From contig JAKAUH010000616.1 in the NCBI GenBank assembly GCA_021818605.1, positions 1 to 22,382 of the forward strand: a stretch of DNA of 22,382 nt, written 5' to 3'. Position 1 is the first letter of the stretch. Every line of letters begins with the position of its first letter. Below are positions 15,126 through 20,809 of this stretch, one piece after another. The notes beneath the pieces are model-generated. The model saw nothing but the letters and a program-made list of their open reading frames with translations, searched no databases and was not told where the DNA came from. The stretch comes from Planctomycetota bacterium. GTDB lineage: Bacteria; Planctomycetota; Planctomycetia; Isosphaerales; Isosphaeraceae. The position numbers were made by a program, and so were the translations under genes.

Positions 15126-16574
15126 TCAAGCCAGGACGTCGGTCGTCAGGTCGTCCAGGGTCGGCATCGGCTGGCGTCGGGCCAGATCAACTGCGGCCTG
15201 GAACTCCGCCTGGACCTCGGCGCGGATGTGGTCGAGGCCCGCCTGGTCGGTCAGACCGCGATCGACGAGCACTTTCGCCAGCCGGTCGATCGGGTCCCGC
15301 CGGAACCACTCCTCGCGCTCTCCCTTCGGCTGGTAGTTGCAGGCGTCGCGGCGCGAGTGGCCCGTGCGCCGGTACGTGAGCAGCTCGAGCAGCACGGGAC
15401 CGCGTCCGCTCCGGCACTCCTCGACGGCCGATCGAGCGGCCTCGTAGACGGCCAGCACGTCGTTGCCGTCGATTGTCTCGCCCCGGATGCCGTAGGTCGC
15501 GGCGCGCTCGGCGATCCGGGGGTTGCGCATCACGCGGTCGACCCGCGTCGAGGCGCCATAGTGGTTGTTCTCGCAGACGAACAGGGCCGGCAGGTCCCAG
15601 ATGGCGGCCAGGTTGATGCCCTCGTGAAAGGCCCCCTCGGCGACCGCTCCGTCGCCGAAAAAGCAGGCGACGAGCCGCGATTCCTTCCGCAGCTTGAACG
15701 CCAGGGCCATGCCCGAGGCCAGCGGAATGCCCCCGCCCACGATCGCGATGCCCGGCACCATGCCCCGGTCCATGTTGCCGACGTGCATCGAGCCGCCCTT
15801 GCCGCGGCAGCAGCCCGACGTCGCGCCAAAAAGCTCGAAGAGCAGCTCCTCAACCGTCAGGCCGCGCGCCAGGGCATGACCGTGGCCGCGGAAGGTCGAT
15901 GTGATGAAGTCGTCCGGCCCGAGCGCCGCGCAGACGCCGACGGCCGTCGCCTCCTGCCCCTGGCACTGGTGGATCGTGCCCGGCATCGTGCCCTCGAGGA
16001 ACAGGAATTTTACCCCGTCCTCGAACTCGCGGATCAGGACCATCCGGCGGTAGAGGTCCAGCAGGAAGCCCGGGTCGTAGGATGACGGTTCGACCGCGCG
16101 AGGCTCGGCTGCCGACGCATGATCGCCGCGCTCCCGCGCCTCGCGGTTGCGGGCGAAGAACGAGCGCCGACCGCCCTCGGTGGTGGCGCGCTCACGATCC
16201 AACGGCCGGTGCGCGACCGACAGCCGGACATCGCCCGCGACGACCCCGGCCGCGCCCGAGATCGGCTCGCTGAGCTCGTCGTTTTTCACCGCGGCGGCAC
16301 GGACAGCCGTCGCGGCCATGCCGGCGACGATCGCCTCGTCGACGTCGAACGTCGCGATCTCCTGCCCGGTGGCGACCTCGTCGCCCGCAGCGGCCGACGT
16401 CGCGCGCAGCGTGCCCGTGATCGCCGACTCGATCGTCAGGATGGCCTTGTCGGTCTCGACCTCGACGAGCGCGTCGCCGCGTCGGACAGGACGGCCGACA
16501 TCGACGAGCCAGCGCACCAGCTTGACCGTATCGTCCACGGTCGCCACGTCCGGCATCCGCATCACCACGTCCAT
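15126..16574 (-). CDS. Lipoyl-domain / dehydrogenase E1-alpha fusion protein
   Basis: The ATG at 16574 has GGGAG 5 nt upstream; 31 further residues to 16667 look non-coding. Residues 1-80 are a lipoyl-type domain (MRMPDV... VRRGDALVEVETDKAILTIE) with the lipoylation site K43 in ETDKA, not the MKM of biotin carriers. A charged linker of ~85 residues follows. Residues ~166-480 are a complete E1-alpha: HQCQGQEATAVG, FRGHGHALARG, GGSMH (261-264), and the thiamine-diphosphate motif GDG (307-309) ... ENN (335-337), then YGAST and RTGHSRRD. Closest in style to acetoin/pyruvate E1-alpha. Lipoyl domains normally belong to E2, so this arrangement is unusual. It follows the aldolase-like gene by 67 bp and should act with the E1-beta at 13161-14228. 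Confidence 0.92.
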   Translation of the reverse strand: MDVVMRMPDVATVDDTVKLVRWLVDVGRPVRRGDALVEVETDKAILTIESAITGTLRATSAAAGDEVATGQEIATFDVDEAIVAGMAATAVRAAAVKNDELSEPISGAAGVVAGDVRLSVAHRPLDRERATTEGGRRSFFARNREARERGDHASAAEPRAVEPSSYDPGFLLDLYRRMVLIREFEDGVKFLFLEGTMPGTIHQCQGQEATAVGVCAALGPDDFITSTFRGHGHALARGLTVEELLFELFGATSGCCRGKGGSMHVGNMDRGMVPGIAIVGGGIPLASGMALAFKLRKESRLVACFFGDGAVAEGAFHEGINLAAIWDLPALFVCENNHYGASTRVDRVMRNPRIAERAATYGIRGETIDGNDVLAVYEAARSAVEECRSGRGPVLLELLTYRRTGHSRRDACNYQPKGEREEWFRRDPIDRLAKVLVDRGLTDQAGLDHIRAEVQAEFQAAVDLARRQPMPTLDDLTTDVLA

Positions 16575-16641
16575 CGATGCTCCCTCGCCGACTCGCCGGA
16601 CCCCACCAGAACAACCCCGGGGCCATCCGGCCGGCCGCCGA

Positions 16642-17532
16642 TTATACGGCCTGGCCGCAACAGCCAAGCAGCCCCATACGTTCGAGAACGGCCTCGCGCA
16701 CGGCGCGCCGGCCCGCGACCAGGATGTCCTCGGGCCCGCCGATGCCGAGCAGCCGGTGCGGGTCGGCGCACACGACGCCGAGCGCCTCGCGGACTGCGTC
16801 CAGATACCTGCGCTTGAGATACGTCCCGTAGTTGACCTTGGCGATACCCAGCGCGACGGCCCGTCGCAGGGAATCGTCGTCGATGCCGGTGCCGCCGTGC
16901 AGGACGAGCGGGATGTCGACCTTCCGTCGGATCGCGGCGAGCCGGTCGAGGTCGAGCCCGGCCCGGCCGGTCGTCAGGATGTGGACGTTCCCCACGCTGA
17001 CGGCCAGCAGGTCGACGCCCGTGGCCGCGACGAACGCCGAGGCGTCGTCGGGATCGGTCGCCGAACCGCCGTGCGGCATGCCGCCCCCGGCGCCGCAGGG
17101 GAGCTCGCCCAGTTCGGCCTCGATCGCGACGCCCTGCTCATGGGCCAGCCGCGCGAGCGCGACGACCCGGGCGGTGTACTCGTCGGCGGGCGCCTCGGGA
17201 TCGGCCGGCATGACAAGGTTGAAGCCACCGTCGATCGCGGCGCGGACCCACTCGTCGCGCGGGCACTCGTTGAAGATCAGGCCGCACGGCACCGAGGCCG
17301 ACTCGGCCGCGGCGCGTCCCAGCGCGGCGTACCACGACAGCCGCTCGACCGCCTGTCGGGTCGGGCGGCTCAGGAAGTCGCCGTTGAACCCCAGAATAAC
17401 TGGCGCCCGGGCCTCCTCGGCCGCGTCGACGACGCCCTGGAGCGACTCGAGGTTCCAGCTCTCGAAGTAGCCGACAGCGTATCCCTTGTCGAGCGCCCGT
17501 CGCATCATCGGACCGATCGCTTCCAGGGGCAT
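16642..17532 (-). CDS. Class II (fructose-bisphosphate-type) aldolase homologue with altered active site
   Basis: The protein (296 aa from the ATG at 17532, GGAGAG 5 nt upstream) has the TIM-barrel pattern of class II aldolases (FbaA/KbaY/GatY). Examples are GYFESWNLESLQGVVDAAEE, the EAELG motif (138-142), TDPDDASAFVAATGVDLLAVSVGNVH (H184), and LVLHGGTGI (H212) followed by ALGIAKVNYGT. In characterised members the strand before ExxxxAI carries Asp-His (general acid and a zinc ligand). Here the matching position reads LIFNEC, so Asp-His is replaced by N88-E89. Two of the three zinc histidines remain. The protein may bind zinc through Glu89 and act on a different substrate, or may not be an aldolase. 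It is first in the operon with the E1 genes, which suggests that its product or substrate feeds the dehydrogenase. Confidence 0.85.
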   Translation of the reverse strand: MPLEAIGPMMRRALDKGYAVGYFESWNLESLQGVVDAAEEARAPVILGFNGDFLSRPTRQAVERLSWYAALGRAAAESASVPCGLIFNECPRDEWVRAAIDGGFNLVMPADPEAPADEYTARVVALARLAHEQGVAIEAELGELPCGAGGGMPHGGSATDPDDASAFVAATGVDLLAVSVGNVHILTTGRAGLDLDRLAAIRRKVDIPLVLHGGTGIDDDSLRRAVALGIAKVNYGTYLKRRYLDAVREALGVVCADPHRLLGIGGPEDILVAGRRAVREAVLERMGLLGCCGQAV

Positions 17533-17708
17533 GCGGGCTCTCCGTGAGGTGAGACCGGGGGCGGGGTTGATCAATCAGGCGGGCGCCGGCGCCGGCGTCG
17601 GCCTGGATAACGGTCTCGTCCAGCGGTACTGGCCGATGGATTGAACCAGCAACGTCGTCTCTCGTCGATGGGCGCGACTGTTCCCATGTCGCAAGCCCAC
17701 GTTTGTTC

Positions 17709-17737
17709 GTTATACAGCCGGCCGGTTCGGCATTCAA
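17709..17737 (-). promoter_or_regulatory. Sigma70-like promoter for the aldolase/E1 operon
   Basis: Read on the minus strand: TTGAAT (17737-17732), a spacer of exactly 17 nt, then TATAAC (17714-17709). That is 4 of 6 and 5 of 6 matches to the consensus with ideal spacing, in an otherwise GC-rich stretch. It implies an untranslated leader of roughly 170 nt before the ATG at 17532. Confidence 0.5.
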
Positions 17738-17788
17738 TCGGACGGTCGTCCTCCTCGACGGCCGGAGGTGTCCGCGTCCGGAAAGCGA

Positions 17789-17828
17789 CGAGGCCGGCGA
17801 CCTCCTGATCGGGAAGGCGCCGGCCTCG
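17789..17828 (-). terminator. Terminator-like hairpin downstream of the glutaredoxin gene
   Basis: CGAGGCCGGCG (17789-17799) and CGCCGGCCTCG (17818-17828) are perfect 11-bp inverted repeats around an 18-nt loop. They lie 50 nt beyond the glutaredoxin stop and before the promoter of the next operon. There is no T run, so factor-dependent termination or mRNA protection is as likely as intrinsic termination. Confidence 0.4.
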
Positions 17829-17877
17829 CGCGCGTTGGCCTGGATGGAGTCGAGGCGCCGGGCATCAGAGCAAGCGA

Positions 17878-18138
17878 TCAGGACCGTTCGGCGGCGGCCT
17901 GCTGGATGGCCCCTCGCAGCTCCTTCTCCGAGGGGTTGATCAGGATCTCGTTGTCGATCTGGATTGTCGGGATCTCGCGCTTGCCGTTGTTCAACTCGGC
18001 GACGTACCCTTCGAGCTCGGGCGATTCATCGAGGTCCTTGAACTCGTACGGCACCTGATTCCCGTCGAGCCACGCAAGCGCGCGGGTGGTATCGGGACAC
18101 TGGCGCGAGCCATACACGGCGACATTCGGTTGTTTCAT
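17878..18138 (-). CDS. Glutaredoxin-family protein with a single active-site cysteine
   Basis: The 86-aa thioredoxin-fold protein begins MKQPNVAVYGSRQCPDTTRA. The active site is C14-P-D-T17, so only the first cysteine of the usual CxxC is kept. The fold is confirmed by the cis-proline motif EIPTIQID (P57) and the NPSEKEL helix that resembles the family's glutathione- or substrate-binding end. It is about as short as NrdH- and mycoredoxin-type proteins. Such proteins reduce mixed disulfides or handle thiol adducts in the cytoplasm; with one Cys it would need a monothiol mechanism. It lies 99 bp downstream of the small RHH-like gene on the same strand. Confidence 0.85.
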   Translation of the reverse strand: MKQPNVAVYGSRQCPDTTRALAWLDGNQVPYEFKDLDESPELEGYVAELNNGKREIPTIQIDNEILINPSEKELRGAIQQAAAERS

Positions 18139-18237
18139 CGGTCGGGCTCACAGGGTGTGTTCGATGCAGGGAGCCGGCCTAACCATGTGTGGCCGGCCGG
18201 CCGGCGCTCCACGGTTGGAACCAGGAAATGGCCTGGC

Positions 18238-18423
18238 TCAGGCAACATGCCGGGCGGAGCATTGCGCGTCCTGGCGATTCGGCGGCTCGACCGGGTCGAA
18301 GGTGTCGCACACCAGCCCGGCCACCAGCCACCTCAGCGGCACGTTCAACTCGCGGGCCTGGGCCCGTAGGTTCTCGAGCAGTTCGTCAGAAAGCGTCACC
18401 AGGATCTGACCAGCGGTCTTCAT
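18238..18423 (-). CDS. Small ribbon-helix-helix-like protein (61 aa)
   Basis: The ATG at 18423 has GGAGG 7 nt upstream; an upstream in-frame extension looks non-coding. The sequence ILVTLSDELLENLRAQAREL and then NVPLRWLVAGLVCDTFD fits a beta-strand followed by two helices, as in CopG/Arc-type DNA-binding proteins and antitoxins. A short tail with two Cys/His-rich segments (RQDAQCSARHVA) follows. No toxin gene is next to it. It is divergent from the MFS transporter gene, with 180 bp between the starts, so a regulatory role there is conceivable but unproven. Confidence 0.65.
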   Translation of the reverse strand: MKTAGQILVTLSDELLENLRAQARELNVPLRWLVAGLVCDTFDPVEPPNRQDAQCSARHVA

Positions 18424-18603
18424 GATTAGTCCTCCCGCACCCTCCCTACCGCAATCCGCGCGCCAACTGGGCGAATCGCCGGAGAATCTGCGATCGCCGC
18501 TGGCGGGCGCGGAATGTTTCTTGCATTCGTGGACATACGAGGAGCGAGATGGACGCAACAGGACGGCCTGTCTTGGATTCATCGGGTCCAGGGGAGATTA
18601 CGC

Positions 18604-20151
18604 GTGAAAGAGGCCATCAATGTCGAACATGCGCAGACGTTTCGCTCGGACGTCCCGGGGCGACTGGACCGACTCCCCTGGAGCCGGTTCCACTGGCTGG
18701 TGATCGTCGCGCTGGGGGTCACCTGGATCATCGACGGGCTGGAGGTGACGCTGATCGCCTCAGTCAGTCCGATGCTCGAGCGCCCCGACACGCTGCACCT
18801 CTCGGTCGAGCGGATCACGCAACTGACCTCGGCCTACCTGGCCGGCGCTGTCATCGGGGCGCTGGTGTTCGGCTATCTGACCGACCGGCTCGGCCGCAAG
18901 AAGCTGTTCGTGGTGACGCTGGGTCTCTACCTGATCTCGGCCCTGTTGACCGCGTTCGCCTGGGATTTCGCGAGCTTCGCGGTGTTCCGCTTCCTCACCG
19001 GAGCGGCGATCGGCGGCGAGTACTCGGCGATCAACTCGGCGGTCGACGAGCTAATCCCCGGGCGGGTGCGGGGCTGGGCCGACCTGGCGATCAACGGGAC
19101 CTACTGGGTCGGCGCGGCGGTCGGGTCGCTCGCCTGCCTGATCCTGCTCGACCCGGCGTGGTTCCGCCCGGACCTCGGCTGGCGGCTGGGATTCGGCGTC
19201 GGCGCAGCGCTGGGCCTGGGCATCATCTTCCTGCGCGACGGCGTGCCCGAGAGCCCGCGCTGGCTCCTGACCCACGGCCAGCCGGACGAGGCCGAGCGGA
19301 TCGTCGGCGAGATCGAGCGCCGGATCGAGAGCCAGCCCGGCGTCGTGAAGCTCCCGCCCGCGGAGGGCTCGATCGTCATCCGCCCGCGCGGGCCGGTCGG
19401 CTTCGGCGAGCTGGCGGGCGTGATGTTGAAGACCTACCCCACCCGGACCGTGCTCGGCCTGGCGCTGATCGCCTCGCAGGCGTTCCTGTACAACGGGGTT
19501 TACTTCACGTTCCCGCTGATCCTCAGCAATTTCTACGAGGTTTCGCCCGGTTCTACGGGCCTTTATCTGCTCCCATTCGCCCTGAGCAACTTCCTGGGGC
19601 CGCTCATCCTGGGTCGGTTCTTCGACACCGTGGGACGGCGCATCATGATCGCGGGGACCTACACGATCTCGGCGATCCTGCTGGCCGTGTCCGGCTACCT
19701 GTTCGCCGAGGGCCGCTTGACGGCGACCGAGCAGACGATCCTGTGGGCCCTGGTCTTCTTCTTCGCCTCGTCGGCGGCCAGCTCGGCCTACCTGACGGTC
19801 AGCGAGATCTTCCCCGTCGAGCTGCGCGGGATGATCATCGCGATGTTCTTCGCGGCCGGCACCCTGCTCGGGGGGACGCTCGCGCCGTGGTTCTTCGGCA
19901 GCCTGATCGCGACCCGTTCGCGAGCCTCGCTGTTTCACGGCGATCTGATCGCCTCGGGCCTGCTCCTCGCAACGGTCGTCATCGTCTGGCTCTACGGGGT
20001 CGACGCCGAGCGCTCGTCGCTCGAGGACGTCGCGCGGCCGCTCTCGGCCTCCGACGAATCCGAGGGAGAAGGTGAGGCAAAACCCGATTCGTCTTCCTCG
20101 CCGTCGGGCTCGTCCTCTGCAACCTCGGGGCTGGCATCCTCTTTGCACTGA
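18604..20151 (+). CDS. MFS transporter (sugar/aromatic-acid symporter-like)
   Basis: The GTG at 18604 is chosen because GGGGAG lies 7 nt upstream; no other start codon follows before the first helix. The 515-aa protein has twelve predicted helices. MFS motif A, GYLTDRLGRKKLF, lies between helices 2 and 3. An RFLTGAAIGGEYSAINSAVDE segment (helices 4-5) and PESPRWLL (start of the central loop) are typical of the sugar-porter/NiaP-like group, and DTVGRRIM repeats motif A in the second half. Substrate cannot be told. The last 25 residues are a Ser-rich tail (DSSSSPSGSSS) whose DNA encodes a hydrophobic segment in another frame. Confidence 0.9.
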   Translation: MKEAINVEHAQTFRSDVPGRLDRLPWSRFHWLVIVALGVTWIIDGLEVTLIASVSPMLERPDTLHLSVERITQLTSAYLAGAVIGALVFGYLTDRLGRKKLFVVTLGLYLISALLTAFAWDFASFAVFRFLTGAAIGGEYSAINSAVDELIPGRVRGWADLAINGTYWVGAAVGSLACLILLDPAWFRPDLGWRLGFGVGAALGLGIIFLRDGVPESPRWLLTHGQPDEAERIVGEIERRIESQPGVVKLPPAEGSIVIRPRGPVGFGELAGVMLKTYPTRTVLGLALIASQAFLYNGVYFTFPLILSNFYEVSPGSTGLYLLPFALSNFLGPLILGRFFDTVGRRIMIAGTYTISAILLAVSGYLFAEGRLTATEQTILWALVFFFASSAASSAYLTVSEIFPVELRGMIIAMFFAAGTLLGGTLAPWFFGSLIATRSRASLFHGDLIASGLLLATVVIVWLYGVDAERSSLEDVARPLSASDESEGEGEAKPDSSSSPSGSSSATSGLASSLH

Positions 20152-20195
20152 AAGACCCCGGTGGTTTATCTCAGATCTCCACGAGGAGCCCATCC

Positions 20196-20738
20196 ATGGC
20201 ACGCGCGGATACACATACCGATCACGGAATCCACGGCGCGGACCGCAACGCCGACCCGATCACGGGCCAGCCGGGTGCTCATCCGGTGGGCGCCGGAGTC
20301 GGCACGACGGCCGGAGGCGCGGCGGCCGGAGCGGCCGCCGGGATGATGGCCGGCCCGGCGGGCACGGTCGCCGGCGCGGTCGTCGGCGGAGTGGCGGGCG
20401 GACTGGCCGGCAAGGGGATTGCCGAGTCGATCGACCCCACCGCCGAGGATGAATACTGGCGTGAGAATTACGCCAACCGCTCGTATTATGATTCGTCGCA
20501 TAATTACGACGACTACGCCCCGGCCTATCGCCACGGCTGGGAGTCGCGGGCGAAGCACGCCGAGCGCACCTGGGACGAGGCCGAGGCGGACATCCGGGGC
20601 GGCTGGGAGTCGGCCAGGGCCAACTCGCGGCTGACCTGGGAGAAGGCCAGGCACGCGACCCGCGACGCCTGGGACCGCGTCAGCCAGTCGTTCGCCAGGA
20701 GCCGGTCGGGCTCCGGCGATCGCAACGCGTCCTGCTGA
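20196..20738 (+). CDS. Glycine-zipper protein of stress-associated type (180 aa)
   Basis: GAGGAG lies 7 nt before the ATG. The N-terminal 30 residues are polar (His/Asp-rich). Residues ~33-75 are a glycine-zipper segment (GVGTTAGGAAAGAAAGMMAG and a second half rich in GxxxG), expected to insert in or associate with a membrane. After SIDPTAEDEYWRENY comes an aromatic, Tyr-rich stretch (SYYDSSHNYDDYAPAYRHGW) and a charged helix with Trp heptad-like spacing (WDEAEADIRGGWESARANSR...WEKARHATRDAWDRV). I recognise this architecture from conserved hypothetical proteins in soil bacteria, often near stress genes, but the biochemical role is not known to me. It starts 44 nt after the MFS stop. Confidence 0.82.
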   Translation: MARADTHTDHGIHGADRNADPITGQPGAHPVGAGVGTTAGGAAAGAAAGMMAGPAGTVAGAVVGGVAGGLAGKGIAESIDPTAEDEYWRENYANRSYYDSSHNYDDYAPAYRHGWESRAKHAERTWDEAEADIRGGWESARANSRLTWEKARHATRDAWDRVSQSFARSRSGSGDRNASC

Positions 20739-20809
20739 TGTCCGCGCTGTGGCCCGATGCAAGGAACGATGCCGGCCGTGGCGGCGCCTCGCGCGTCGCC
20801 CCGGAACGG

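Larger units (their letters stand above)
17533..17877. other. Spacer with operon promoter and hairpin
   Basis: About 345 bp lie between the aldolase-like gene and the glutaredoxin gene, both on the minus strand. I see no gene. The stretch holds a sigma70-like promoter for the aldolase operon (17709-17737) and an 11-bp hairpin behind the glutaredoxin gene (17789-17828). The expected leader of about 170 nt contains a run of alternating GGCGCC/GGCGCCGG near 17580-17600. Confidence 0.55.

Noticed and set aside
18238..18423. Toxin-antitoxin pair formed by the RHH-like protein and a neighbour
   Set aside because: Neither neighbour resembles a toxin: one is a glutaredoxin-fold protein and the other a full-length MFS transporter.
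18549..20075. 508-codon frame overlapping the MFS gene on the same strand
   Set aside because: It is an out-of-frame shadow of the MFS transporter, rich in Arg/Gly/Pro and without hydrophobic helices.
20079..20084. Programmed -1 frameshift site at the AAAACCC run in the MFS tail
   Set aside because: The run does not satisfy the X XXY YYZ slippery pattern in the MFS frame and no downstream stimulatory hairpin is evident. A lost base or a broken small gene is more likely.
19051..20214. 387-codon minus-strand frame opposite the MFS gene
   Set aside because: It is an antisense shadow with Asp/Arg/Gln-rich composition. The MFS frame carries recognisable motifs and helices.
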